The notes beneath the pieces were generated by a model, which saw only the letters and a list, made by a program, of their open reading frames with translations, was not told where the DNA came from and made no database searches. DNA of 64,000 nt. Source: Arthrobacter bambusae (GTDB taxonomy: Bacteria; Actinomycetota; Actinomycetes; Actinomycetales; Micrococcaceae). Positions 32,917-41,210 of the stretch are shown one piece after another. Made by a program: the position numbers and the translations under genes. Where the stretch lies: positions 184,423 through 248,422 of the forward strand of contig NZ_JAHHZS010000002.1 in assembly GCF_022606295.1 (NCBI RefSeq), read 5' to 3'. Numbering within the stretch: position 1 is the first letter of the stretch; every line of letters begins with the position of its first letter.

Positions 32917-34136
32917 GCGAAACCTCAAATGCTCCGGGCGCTCCCGCGGAGATCCGGGCCGCGATCGTAGGGTGCGGCGTCATCGGCCGCACCCACTCGG
33001 CCGCGGTCCGCGAATTCCCGGAGGTGGTGGTCACCGCGTTGGTGGATGTGATCCCCGAAGCCTCCGAGGCGCTGGCCGCCAAGATCGAAGCCCAGGGCGA
33101 CCCGAAGCCGGCAGTCTTCCTGACGCTGGCCGAGGCGCTCGCCGCCGCACCAGTGGACCTGGTCATCATCGCGACGCCCAGCGGCCTGCACATCCAGTTG
33201 GCGCTGGAAGCGCTCGACGCCGGCAAGCACGTGGTGATCGAAAAGCCCCTTGACGTTGACTTGGGCAAGGCAGACGAGATCCTGGCTGCGGCCAAGGCTG
33301 CCGAGGCCAAGGGCTTGGTGGCAAGCGTGATCAGCCAGCACCGCTTCGATCCGGCCAGCCGGGTGGTGGACGAGGCCCGTCGGGACGGACGCTTCGGCAC
33401 ACTGACCTCGGCCGTCGCCTCGGTCAGCTGGTGGCGGAGCCAGGGCTATTACGATTCGGGCGCATGGCGCGGAACCTGGGCCATGGACGGCGGAGGCGCC
33501 ATCATGAACCAGGGCGTTCACACCGTGGACCTGCTTTTGTGGTTCCTCGGGCGGCCCCTTGAGATCAGCGCCAAAACCGCGCTCCTCGCCCACGAGGGTG
33601 TGGAGGTGGAGGACACCGCCGTGGCCACCGTGACCTTCGAATCCGGCGCCCTTGCCGTGTTGCACGCGACGACGGCGGCGTACCCGGGCTTGACGGTCCG
33701 CCTCCAGGTCATGGGCAGCAAGGGTTCCGCCGTGATCGACAACGACGACCTCGCATACTTCCACGCGTCCGACGCCGCTGATCCTTCGGAAAGCAGCGCC
33801 ATGGGCATCCTCGGGGGCGGGAACCAGGCCGCCGTCGAGCTCGCCAAATACCCGGACGACACCGTCGAAGCGCTGGATCCCACGGTCTATCCGGCTGGAC
33901 ATGTCCGGCAGTACCGCGACATCATCGCCGCGATCCGGGAAGGGCGCCCCGCGGGCGTTACCGTACGGGACGCCGTGACCGCCCTGGCTACCGTGCGTGC
34001 CCTGTATGTCTCGGCAACCTTGGGCCAGCCCGTGCTGGTCGACGATGTCATTGCCGGCAAGTACAACGACGTGGAGGTCCGCACAGGCGGGGCCGCTGGC
34101 CAGCAGGGAGCCAATCGCGAAGAGGTATCGGCATGA
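32913..34136 (+). CDS. Gfo/Idh/MocA-family sugar dehydrogenase
   Basis: 407 residues. N-terminal Rossmann domain with AAIVGCGVIGRTHSAAV, the IATPSGLHIQLALEAL loop and the conserved EKPLDV lysine motif (VVIEKPLDVDLGKAD). The C-terminal alpha/beta domain has GGGAIMNQGVHTVDLLLWFL with the catalytic histidine and GHVRQYRDIIAAIREG. It should oxidise a sugar, cyclitol or glycoside hydroxyl with NAD(P). GTG 32913 overlaps the previous stop; its own stop overlaps the following isomerase. It sits between two TIM-barrel isomerase genes, an arrangement seen for keto-sugar pathways. Confidence 0.9.
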   Translation: MSETSNAPGAPAEIRAAIVGCGVIGRTHSAAVREFPEVVVTALVDVIPEASEALAAKIEAQGDPKPAVFLTLAEALAAAPVDLVIIATPSGLHIQLALEALDAGKHVVIEKPLDVDLGKADEILAAAKAAEAKGLVASVISQHRFDPASRVVDEARRDGRFGTLTSAVASVSWWRSQGYYDSGAWRGTWAMDGGGAIMNQGVHTVDLLLWFLGRPLEISAKTALLAHEGVEVEDTAVATVTFESGALAVLHATTAAYPGLTVRLQVMGSKGSAVIDNDDLAYFHASDAADPSESSAMGILGGGNQAAVELAKYPDDTVEALDPTVYPAGHVRQYRDIIAAIREGRPAGVTVRDAVTALATVRALYVSATLGQPVLVDDVIAGKYNDVEVRTGGAAGQQGANREEVSA

Positions 34137-35044
34137 AGTTCTCCGTGTTCACCGCTTCCACTCCCGAGTGGTCGCCGCAGGAAGCCGCCACGAAGCTTGC
34201 AGCCCAGGGGTGGGACGGCATCGAATGGCGCGTCACGGACCAGGCGGACGCAGCGGAACCAGGCTTCTGGGCAGGGAACCGTGCCACCTGGCCCATGACG
34301 GGATTGGAAGACTCGATCCCGGAGATTGCCCGGCTCACCGCTGACGCAGGGTTGGAATTCTCCGGCCTCGGCGGTTACGCCCGCTGCGACAACCACGCCG
34401 ACGTCGATCGCGTCCTCGCGGCGACCGCGGCCTTGGGTGCCAGGCAGGTCCGGGTCAACGTGCTGCCGCTGGGCAACTCGAACATGGGCGGGCCGGAACC
34501 CACGGGCCTGTCCTACCCGGAACTCTTTGCCGCCACCCGGGAGCACTACGAGTGGGTTGCTTCCCGCGCTGCACATCACGGTGTCAAAGCCCTCGTGGAA
34601 CTGCACCATGGAACCGTGACGGCATCGGCCTCCTCGGCACGGCGATTGCTGGAAGGCCTGGACCCGCAGCATGTCGGGGCCATCCACGACCTTGGCAACT
34701 TGCTGATCGAGGGCTGGGAATCACCGTTGCCCGCACTCCAGCTCCTTGGCCCCTATTTGGCACATGTCCACGTGAAGAACGCCCGCTGGGTCCGCACCGA
34801 CTCGAAGGACGAATCGGGAGCGGCCGTGTGGGTCAACGAATGGGCCCCTCTTGCCGAAGGCCAGGCAAGTGTCCTCGCCTACTTCCGTGCGCTCGCAGAC
34901 GTCGGCTACGACTCCTGGGTCACGCTGGAGGACTTTTCCACCGAGCTTCCCTTGGAGGAACGGACTGCGTCGAACCTGGCGTACGTCCGCAAGGCAGCTG
35001 CCTTGGCGGGGTTCGCCGTCGTCGATCCCGCATCGGCACCCTGA
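34133..35044 (+). CDS. Second sugar phosphate isomerase/epimerase-family protein
   Basis: 303 residues, TIM barrel of the same superfamily as the 32071 gene but clearly a different subfamily. Likely metal/active residues are E in VKALVELHHGTVT, H/D in HVGAIHDLGNLLIEG, H in LAHVHVKNARW and E in WVTLEDFST. It also has GWDGIEWRVTD near the N-terminus (first strand-helix). Overlaps the dehydrogenase by 4 bases and is the last gene before a strong terminator. Two different barrels around a dehydrogenase suggest sequential steps (oxidation, then isomerisation, dehydration or elimination). Confidence 0.87.
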   Translation: MKFSVFTASTPEWSPQEAATKLAAQGWDGIEWRVTDQADAAEPGFWAGNRATWPMTGLEDSIPEIARLTADAGLEFSGLGGYARCDNHADVDRVLAATAALGARQVRVNVLPLGNSNMGGPEPTGLSYPELFAATREHYEWVASRAAHHGVKALVELHHGTVTASASSARRLLEGLDPQHVGAIHDLGNLLIEGWESPLPALQLLGPYLAHVHVKNARWVRTDSKDESGAAVWVNEWAPLAEGQASVLAYFRALADVGYDSWVTLEDFSTELPLEERTASNLAYVRKAAALAGFAVVDPASAP

Positions 35045-35065
35045 CGGCCCGGGCCGTCAGCGCCT

Positions 35066-35145
35066 AAACACAGCAGCCGCTCAAAACCAGCAGCCGCTCA
35101 AACACAGCAGCCGCTTGCCTGTCGGAGGCAAGCGGCTGCTGTGTT
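35066..35145. terminator. Bidirectional terminator with two extra copies of one arm
   Basis: A 20-bp perfect stem (arms 35101-35120 and 35126-35145, containing CAGCAGCCGCTTGCC and its complement) with a 5-base loop lies between convergent genes. The left-arm core CAGCAGCCGCT occurs twice more, at about 35071 and 35089, each followed by CAAA, so alternative shorter pairings are possible. A separate GACGGCCCGGGCCGTC palindrome lies at 35044-35059. Confidence 0.85.
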
Positions 35146-35152
35146 GTGGTGT

Positions 35153-35794
35153 CTAGATGGTGCGTGGTGCCTTCGCCAGGTTGTCCTTGAGCTCGGCGGC
35201 GTTCTGCCGGACCACGTAGGCCGGGCGGTCGCGCTCCACGCGCCAGCTCTCGTCGAGCGGTCCGATGTTGACGGTGTCGAAGCCGAACTCGTCGTAGAGC
35301 TTCTCCACGAGTTCGGCGGCCTCGGGGTAGTCGCTTGCGGTGGCCAGCGCGCGGCGGTTTTCGGTGCCCGCCGGGGTGCCGTCGGTGCCGATCTGCTTCG
35401 CCATGATGTGGTTGAAGCCCTTGGCCACCTTGGACGTGGGCAAGTGCTTCTGCAGCAGACCGGACGTGGTGGCTTCGCCCTTGTCCAGCTCAGGGATGCG
35501 GCCGTCGCGCTCCCAGTAGTAGTTGTTCGTGTCGATCACAATCTTGCCCGCGAGCGGCTCCACGGGAATGTCCTGGTAGCTCCTGAGGGGCACGGTCACG
35601 ACGGCGAAATCGCCCGCCGCTGCCGCCTCGGCCGGTGTGGCGGCACGGGCATGTGCGCCAAGCTCCGCCACCAGTTCCGCAAGGGTTTCCGGTCCCCGGG
35701 AGTTGCTGATCACTACGTCATAGCCGAGTTCGACCGCCTTGCGGGCGACTTGGCTGCCAATGTGTCCTGCACCGATGATTCCGATTGTTGTCAT
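35153..35794 (-). CDS. F420-dependent NADP reductase-like oxidoreductase
   Basis: 213 residues. Rossmann start TIGIIGAGHIGSQVARKAVE with the NADP-preferring VISNSRGPETL after the second strand, then FAVVTVPLRSYQDIP and KIVIDTNNYYWERDG, and AKGFNHIMAKQIG. This is the F420H2:NADP oxidoreductase (NPD-like) fold; many actinobacterial members have uncertain substrates. It converges with the second sugar operon across the 35101 terminator and diverges from pyrE. No clear ribosome site is seen before the ATG. Family sure, cofactor partner not. Confidence 0.85.
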   Translation of the reverse strand: MTTIGIIGAGHIGSQVARKAVELGYDVVISNSRGPETLAELVAELGAHARAATPAEAAAAGDFAVVTVPLRSYQDIPVEPLAGKIVIDTNNYYWERDGRIPELDKGEATTSGLLQKHLPTSKVAKGFNHIMAKQIGTDGTPAGTENRRALATASDYPEAAELVEKLYDEFGFDTVNIGPLDESWRVERDRPAYVVRQNAAELKDNLAKAPRTI

Positions 35795-35921
35795 ACGTGC
35801 GGCAACACCGTCTTCGGCGCAGATATTTCATAGGTTACGGCGAGTGACGTGCAGGCGACGTGGGGTTTCCGTGACGGTGTCCATTCCCTTGGGTCCAACG
35901 GCTTTACGTAGAATAGGCACC

Positions 35922-36506
35922 ATGACTGTCGCCTCTGATGCTGCCACCGCCACTGCCGCTGCCCGTGCCCGCCTTCTTGAATTGATCAAGGAACTGGCGG
36001 TCGTCCGCGGCAAGGTGATCCTTTCCAGCGGTGCCGAGGCGGACTACTACATCGACCTGCGGCGCATCACCCTCCACCACGAGGCTTCGAAGCTGGTTGG
36101 CCAGGTCATGCTTGCCATGATCGACGACGCCGGAATCGCCGTTGAGTGCGCCGGTGGCCTGACCATGGGTGCGGACCCGGTCGGAACCGCCGTGATGCAC
36201 GCCGCCGCCGACGCCGGGCGCGCCGTTGACGCCTTCGTGGTGCGCAAGGCGCAGAAGTCCTACGGCATGGGCCGCCAAGTGGAAGGTCCCTCGGTGGAGG
36301 GCCGCAACGTCGTGGTTCTCGAAGACACCTCAACCACCGGTGGCTCGGCGCTGACCGCCGTCGAGGGTGTCCGCAAGGCCGGTGGCAACGTGGTGGCCGT
36401 GGCCGTCATTGTGGACCGCAACACGGGCGCCAAGGAAAAGATCGAGGCCGAAACCGGTGTGCCGTACCTCTTCGCCTTCGGCAAGGACGAGCTGGGACTC
36501 GACTGA
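35922..36506 (+). CDS. pyrE: Orotate phosphoribosyltransferase
   Basis: 194 residues. The PRPP-binding motif is NVVVLEDTSTTGGSALTAVE (about residues 129-148); FVVRKAQKSYGMGRQVEG is the flexible catalytic loop region, and GGLTMGADPVGTAV precedes it. It makes OMP from orotate and PRPP in pyrimidine synthesis. The ATG has no ribosome site but a TAGAAT box ends 7 bases before it, so the transcript is probably leaderless. It is monocistronic here, away from other pyr genes. The acidic residue pair in LEDT is slightly unusual compared with the common DDV. Confidence 0.9.
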   Translation: MTVASDAATATAAARARLLELIKELAVVRGKVILSSGAEADYYIDLRRITLHHEASKLVGQVMLAMIDDAGIAVECAGGLTMGADPVGTAVMHAAADAGRAVDAFVVRKAQKSYGMGRQVEGPSVEGRNVVVLEDTSTTGGSALTAVEGVRKAGGNVVAVAVIVDRNTGAKEKIEAETGVPYLFAFGKDELGLD

Positions 36507-36573
36507 TTTCTTACAAGCCTGGGCGGGTTTGGGGGACCGTGTGCCCGTCGGCTGAAGCGCCTAAGCTGGCTGC

Positions 36574-37626
36574 GTGAACTATCGGGCGGGAAAATTTCCC
36601 CGGAACCAGCAACGCTGGCAGGACCCGGGCTCCCTCGCCCGGGTTCTCCGGCAAGCTGCCGAGCTGAAGAGTTTTTCCCGCCGCAGCTTCCTCATCGGAG
36701 CGGGCGCTTCCACGGCGCTCGCAGCGGACATGCTGTTCACCCGCCAGGTCCAGGCAGAACGTCGCGTCACCAAGATCCTGCCGGTGGGAGACGATGTCGC
36801 GGAGTCCTACTACCCCAACTCGAGTTGGATTCTCTTTCCCGGTTACAAGACCAGCTGGGAAGAGGCCCAATGGATCCTCAACTCGCTCCGGGGGTCGCTC
36901 CGGCAGCGGGGCCAGATGGCCGCCGTCGGATACTCCAACCTGGGGTTGGAAGTCGCCGACGTGGTGGACGCGGTGCTCGCTTACATCAACGAGCGCAAGC
37001 TGAACACCCTGTATTTCTACGGCCACAGTTTCGGTGGAATGCTGGCCACCGAAGTGGCCGCGCTCCTGCGTGAGCGGAACGGCGTCAGCGTCAAGCTGAT
37101 CCTGTTGGATTCATCGCCGTTCAGCAAGTACGACATCCTCGACCAAAGCTGGTTCGACGGCGTCGTGTTCCTGTATGAGAGCGGCTTCCAGGTTCCGTCG
37201 GTGCTCCGCGGCGGTTACGAGCTGGGCGAGCGCGTGGTCAACAAGCACGAACGCACCTGGGGGCAGATCTGGGACCAGACCTTGGAACAGCTTTCGCCGA
37301 TCGCGCCGTCGAGCGTCCTGATCCAGAGCGAATCGGACTATATCTACCACTTCGACGGCACGCGGTTTGTCGACCGGCTGGGGGATACCCGCATGGCCTT
37401 CATCGGGAACCCGAACGATGACACGGTGAACTACGCGACAGCCCGGGCTGCGTGGGCCAAGACTTTCCCCCTCAACATCGCGTCCACGGGCCGCAGGACC
37501 GACGGCGCCCGGCCCGCCCATGCGAGTCCACAGTGGAATCCCTTTATCTACAATCCGATCATCGAGGACCTGGAGAACGAACTCTTTCCGCTGCCCAGGG
37601 CCGGCTCGCGGGTGGTTTTCTACTGA
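36574..37626 (+). CDS. Tat-exported alpha/beta hydrolase-like protein
   Basis: 350 residues. An unusually long N-terminus precedes a twin-arginine motif SRRSFLIGAGAS at residues 35-46 and a short hydrophobic stretch, implying folded export. The body is an alpha/beta hydrolase: nucleophile S152 in YFYGHSFGGM, LILLDSSPFSKYD after the next strand, and GNPNDDTVNYATA near the likely acid residue. The catalytic His is not obvious near the C-terminus. The GTG start has TAAGCT six bases upstream and no ribosome site, so leaderless. Converges with the phosphatase gene (22 bases apart). Substrate is unknown. Confidence 0.8.
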   Translation: MNYRAGKFPRNQQRWQDPGSLARVLRQAAELKSFSRRSFLIGAGASTALAADMLFTRQVQAERRVTKILPVGDDVAESYYPNSSWILFPGYKTSWEEAQWILNSLRGSLRQRGQMAAVGYSNLGLEVADVVDAVLAYINERKLNTLYFYGHSFGGMLATEVAALLRERNGVSVKLILLDSSPFSKYDILDQSWFDGVVFLYESGFQVPSVLRGGYELGERVVNKHERTWGQIWDQTLEQLSPIAPSSVLIQSESDYIYHFDGTRFVDRLGDTRMAFIGNPNDDTVNYATARAAWAKTFPLNIASTGRRTDGARPAHASPQWNPFIYNPIIEDLENELFPLPRAGSRVVFY

Positions 37627-37648
37627 GCGGTGCCCGCCACGAACGCCG

Positions 37649-38341
37649 CTACCGGCGCCGCAGTCCATCCAGCTCGGAACCGCTGAGGCCGGCGTCGCGC
37701 AAGTAATCCGCCGCGCTGCCGAACTCGAGCCCGAAACGGTCCAGGAAGTATTCCATCGCGGCTTCGGGGGATTGCAGCAGCATGAGCGAGGGACTGAATG
37801 CTTCCTCGGGAACCTCGGGGACGGCCAACCGCCACGCTGCTGCCATCGTTTTGAGCATCGTGGGGAGGGCAGCGGTGCTTGCGGCGTAGTCAGCGATAAC
37901 AGCCGCGTGGCCAGCGCCGCTCGCGAGGAGCGCCAAAGCGGATACGACGCCGGTGCGGTCCTTGCCGAGCGAGCAGTGGATGAGCGTGCGCTTGCCATGG
38001 GCCGCAGGGCGCAAGGATTCGGCCACCCAATCGGGGCGGGTGCGCACCCAGCCAAGGTAGAGCTCGCCGAGGTCTTCGGCCGTGCGGATTGATTGGAGCC
38101 CGTCGGAAGCCGTACGCGGATCGAGGGGATTCTCCACGAGCTCCACTGGAGCCTTGGACATCGAGCCGTTGGCCAGTTGCCATGGCACGATGGCGCGCTC
38201 GTACTCGCTCCGCAGATCCACCACCGTCTTAATGCCGTGACGTTCCAGGAAGTCAGCCGTCGCCGCGGTGTCCATGCCAAACGGCTGGCTGCCCCTCAGA
38301 ATGCGGCCCCCCGCCAGGGAACGGAGGTTCAGCACAGCCAT
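37649..38341 (-). CDS. Tyrosine-protein phosphatase, PtpB-like
   Basis: 230 residues. The phosphatase loop IHCSLGKDRTGVV has catalytic C123 and R129 (CX5R), with the K-D pair typical of the mycobacterial MptpB group that also shows lipid phosphatase activity. The N-terminal ILRGSQPFGM and VVDLRSEYER motifs are standard in this family. No signal peptide, so cytoplasmic unless exported otherwise. It lies 18 bases downstream of the HAD phosphatase gene on the same strand, so the two are probably co-transcribed. Confidence 0.9.
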   Translation of the reverse strand: MAVLNLRSLAGGRILRGSQPFGMDTAATADFLERHGIKTVVDLRSEYERAIVPWQLANGSMSKAPVELVENPLDPRTASDGLQSIRTAEDLGELYLGWVRTRPDWVAESLRPAAHGKRTLIHCSLGKDRTGVVSALALLASGAGHAAVIADYAASTAALPTMLKTMAAAWRLAVPEVPEEAFSPSLMLLQSPEAAMEYFLDRFGLEFGSAADYLRDAGLSGSELDGLRRR

Positions 38342-38359
38342 GGCACGAGCCCCTTCTTC

Positions 38360-39190
38360 TTAGATCTGGTTCTTGAGATCCGCTACCGAGTTCAGGACCT
38401 GGTTCGGCCGGAACGGGAAGGCCGCGATGTCCTCGCGCTGGGTGATGCCGCTGAGCACCAGGACGGTGTGGAGCCCGGCTTCCATGCCCGCGATGATGTC
38501 CGTATCCATGCGGTCTCCGATCATTGCCGTGGTCTCCGAGTGCGCGTCGATCTGGTTCATCGCGGAACGGAACATCATGGGATTCGGCTTGCCCACAATG
38601 TAGGGCTCGCGGCCGGTCGCCTTGGAGATGAGCGCAGCGATGGCGCCCGTGGCGGGCATCGGGCCGTCCTTCGACGGGCCGGTGGCATCCGGGTTGGTGG
38701 CGATGAAACGCGCCCCGGCGAGGATCAGCCGGATGGCCATGGTGATCGCCTCGAAAGAGTAGGTGCGCGTTTCGCCGAGCACCACGAAGTCCGGGTTCTG
38801 GTCGGTGAGGATGAAGCCGGCCTCGTGCAGCGCCGTCGTGAGCCCTGCCTCGCCGATCGTGTAGGCGCGGTTTCCTGACTCCGAGCCCTGCACCTGGTCC
38901 TTGAGGAACTGTGCCGTGGCCAGGGCCGAGGTCCAGATGTTCTCCTCCGGGATTTCCAAGCCTGAGGAACTCAGCCGGGCCGCCAGGTCCCGCGGCGTGA
39001 AGATGGAGTTGTTCGTGAGGACAAGGAATCGCTTGGAGGTGTCCACCCAGCGCTGGATCAGTTCAGCCGCTCCGGGAACCGCCTGGTTTTCGTGGACGAG
39101 GACACCGTCCATATCCGTGAGCCAGCATTCGATTTCGTGTCCGTTGCGGTAAAGGGCCGAGCTCTTCGGGGCCTCGCTTGCGTTCTCCAT
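38360..39190 (-). CDS. HAD-superfamily IIA phosphatase (NagD-like)
   Basis: 276 residues. HAD motif I is WLTDMDGVLV with D26/D28; motif II is LVLTNNSIFTPRDLAARL; motif III/IV region is GKPNPMMFRSAM followed by MIGDRMDTDIIAGMEAG. The C2A cap and IVGKP signature place it with NagD/4-nitrophenylphosphatase-like enzymes that dephosphorylate sugar or nucleotide phosphates. ATG 39190 with GGAGGAAAAGC upstream. First gene of a two-gene unit with the tyrosine phosphatase. Substrate not predictable. Confidence 0.9.
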   Translation of the reverse strand: MENASEAPKSSALYRNGHEIECWLTDMDGVLVHENQAVPGAAELIQRWVDTSKRFLVLTNNSIFTPRDLAARLSSSGLEIPEENIWTSALATAQFLKDQVQGSESGNRAYTIGEAGLTTALHEAGFILTDQNPDFVVLGETRTYSFEAITMAIRLILAGARFIATNPDATGPSKDGPMPATGAIAALISKATGREPYIVGKPNPMMFRSAMNQIDAHSETTAMIGDRMDTDIIAGMEAGLHTVLVLSGITQREDIAAFPFRPNQVLNSVADLKNQI

Positions 39191-39323
39191 GCTTTTCCTC
39201 CGCGTAGTGGCTGGTTCTCGTCCCAAGTCTTTCATCTTTCGGCCTCCGAGACACCCGGGTGTCCTGCGTTGCGGCACCGGGTTTCGGCGCCGCAGGCGGT
39301 ATGCCGCGAGCTAGGGTTGAGGA

Positions 39324-40025
39324 GTGACTGACCGGCCCCAGACCCCCGCCCCGACCGACTACACTGATGTTCCGACCATCGTCCCGTCTACCGAGGGGGA
39401 GTCCGAAGCGAAACCGGAGGTCGGCGTCGGGCCCTGGGAAGGCGACTGGCCGGACGGCGAGCAGTGGGACCCGGACCTCCTGGCGGACGGCGACCGCCGC
39501 AACGTCGTGGACAAGTACCGGTACTGGAAGCACGAAGCGATCGTCGCGGACCTGGACGCCCACCGGCACGATTTCCACATTGCCATTGAGAACTGGCAGC
39601 ACGACCTGAACATCGGCACCGTAGTGCGCACTGCCAATGCGTTCCTCGCCAAGGAGGTCCACATCATCGGACGACGCCGGTGGAACCGTCGCGGGGCCAT
39701 GGTCACTGATCGTTACCAGCACGTCCGCCACCACCCCACCGTGGAGGATTTCGTGGAGTGGGCGCAGGGGGAGGGGCTGGCCATCATCGGCATCGATATC
39801 TTCCCCGATTCCGTGCCGCTGGAAACCTATGAACTTCCGCGCAACTGCGTGCTCGTGTTCGGGCAAGAAGGCCCCGGCCTGACTCCCGAGGTGCACGACG
39901 CCGCCGTCGCCACCCTGTCGATCGAGCAGTACGGCTCCACGCGCTCCATGAACGCGGCGTCGGCCGCGGCCATCGCGATGCACGCCTGGATCCGCCGCCA
40001 CAACTTCGGCCAGCGGGTTTCCTAG
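39324..40025 (+). CDS. SpoU/TrmH-family RNA methyltransferase
   Basis: 233 residues. A ~65-residue acidic and proline-rich lead precedes the SPOUT domain. Motif 1: LNIGTVVRTANAFLAKEV; motif 2: NCVLVFGQEGPGLTPEV; motif 3: RSMNAASAAAIAMHAWIR, together forming the knot that binds S-adenosylmethionine. It methylates a tRNA or rRNA ribose. The GTG start has TAGGGT six bases upstream, and GAGGA directly adjacent is too close for a normal ribosome site, so a leaderless message is likely. It diverges from the HAD gene. Confidence 0.9.
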   Translation: MTDRPQTPAPTDYTDVPTIVPSTEGESEAKPEVGVGPWEGDWPDGEQWDPDLLADGDRRNVVDKYRYWKHEAIVADLDAHRHDFHIAIENWQHDLNIGTVVRTANAFLAKEVHIIGRRRWNRRGAMVTDRYQHVRHHPTVEDFVEWAQGEGLAIIGIDIFPDSVPLETYELPRNCVLVFGQEGPGLTPEVHDAAVATLSIEQYGSTRSMNAASAAAIAMHAWIRRHNFGQRVS

Positions 40026-40112
40026 GGGATCCGGCCGGGAGGACCTTCCGGCAAAACGTCCGCAAGTGTTACCCGTCTCCGTGACCGGAAACACGGTGCC
40101 GGATTCGAAGTC

Positions 40113-40130
40113 GCTAGGATGGTGCCTAGC
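40113..40130. promoter_or_regulatory. Inverted repeat overlapping a -10 box before fba
   Basis: GCTAGG-ATGGTG-CCTAGC; the left half contains TAGGAT, a fair -10 box. It lies 61 bases before the fba start and would give an untranslated leader of about 65 bases. A regulator binding this repeat could cover the -10. Support is limited to symmetry and position. Confidence 0.3.
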
Positions 40131-40190
40131 CGTATAGGTCTACTCCAGGGTCAACAAAACCCACAGACGAAAATCAGCATAGGAGTCAGC

Positions 40191-41210
40191 ATGCCCATCG
40201 CAACCCCAGAGATTTACTCCGAGATGATCGACCGCGCGAAGGCCGGTGGATACGCGTTTCCGGCAGTGAACGTCACCTCGTCGCAGACCCTGAACGCCGC
40301 CATCCGCGGCTTTGCCGAGGCTGAATCGGACGGCATCATCCAGGTCTCCACGGGTGGTGCGGCTTACTGGTCCGGCGCTTCCGTCAAGGACATGGTTGCC
40401 GGCTCCCTGGGCTTCGCGGCTTTCGCCCGCGAGGTCGCCAAGAACTACAACGTGAACATCGCCCTGCACACGGACCACTGCCCGCAGGACAAGCTGGCTG
40501 ATTTCGTCCTTCCGCTGCTTTCTGCTTCCGAGGAAGCCGTCAAGGCCGGCAAGGACCCGATCTTCAACTCGCACATGTGGGACGGCTCGCACGAGACCCT
40601 GTCCGAGAACCTCCGGATCGGCCGCGAGCTCCTGGAACGCGCGGCTGCGGCCAAGATCATCCTCGAGGTGGAGATCGGCACGGTCGGCGGCGAGGAAGAC
40701 GGCGTCGAGAACGAGATCAACGAGAAGCTCTACACCACCACCGAAGACGCGCTGGCCACCATCGAGGCACTCGGCGCCGGCGAGAACGGCCGCTACCTGA
40801 CCGCGCTGACCTTCGGCAACGTCCACGGCGTGTACAAGCCGGGCAACGTCAAGCTCCGCCCCGAACTGCTCAAGCAGATCCAGGCCGAGGTCGGCGCGAA
40901 GATCGGCAAGACCAACCCGTTCGACCTCGTCTTCCACGGCGGTTCCGGTTCCACCGAGCAGGAAATCGCGGATGCTGTCTCCTACGGTGTCATCAAGATG
41001 AACATCGACACGGACACCCAGTACGCGTTCACCCGTCCGGTGGCCGGACACATGTTCAAGAACTACGACGGCGTCCTGAAGGTCGACGGCGAAATGGGCA
41101 ACAAGAAGACCTATGACCCCCGCGTCTGGGGCGCCTCCGCCGAAGCCGGCATGGCCGCCCGCATCGTGGAAGCCGCAAAGCAACTCGGTTCGGTAGGCAA
41201 GACCTTCTAA
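40191..41210 (+). CDS. fba: Class II fructose-bisphosphate aldolase
   Basis: 339 residues, zinc-dependent class IIA enzyme. Motifs: FPAVNVTSSQTLNAAIRGFA, the zinc/catalytic segment ALHTDHCPQDKL, NSHMWDGSHETLSEN, GTVGGEEDG, GNVHGVYKPGNVKLRPELL and LVFHGGSGSTEQE with the second set of zinc histidines, then GVIKMNIDTDTQYAF. It splits fructose-1,6-bisphosphate in glycolysis and works in reverse in gluconeogenesis. AGGAG lies before the ATG. The DUF3151 gene starts within its stop codon. Highly conserved; assignment is certain. Confidence 0.96.
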   Translation: MPIATPEIYSEMIDRAKAGGYAFPAVNVTSSQTLNAAIRGFAEAESDGIIQVSTGGAAYWSGASVKDMVAGSLGFAAFAREVAKNYNVNIALHTDHCPQDKLADFVLPLLSASEEAVKAGKDPIFNSHMWDGSHETLSENLRIGRELLERAAAAKIILEVEIGTVGGEEDGVENEINEKLYTTTEDALATIEALGAGENGRYLTALTFGNVHGVYKPGNVKLRPELLKQIQAEVGAKIGKTNPFDLVFHGGSGSTEQEIADAVSYGVIKMNIDTDTQYAFTRPVAGHMFKNYDGVLKVDGEMGNKKTYDPRVWGASAEAGMAARIVEAAKQLGSVGKTF

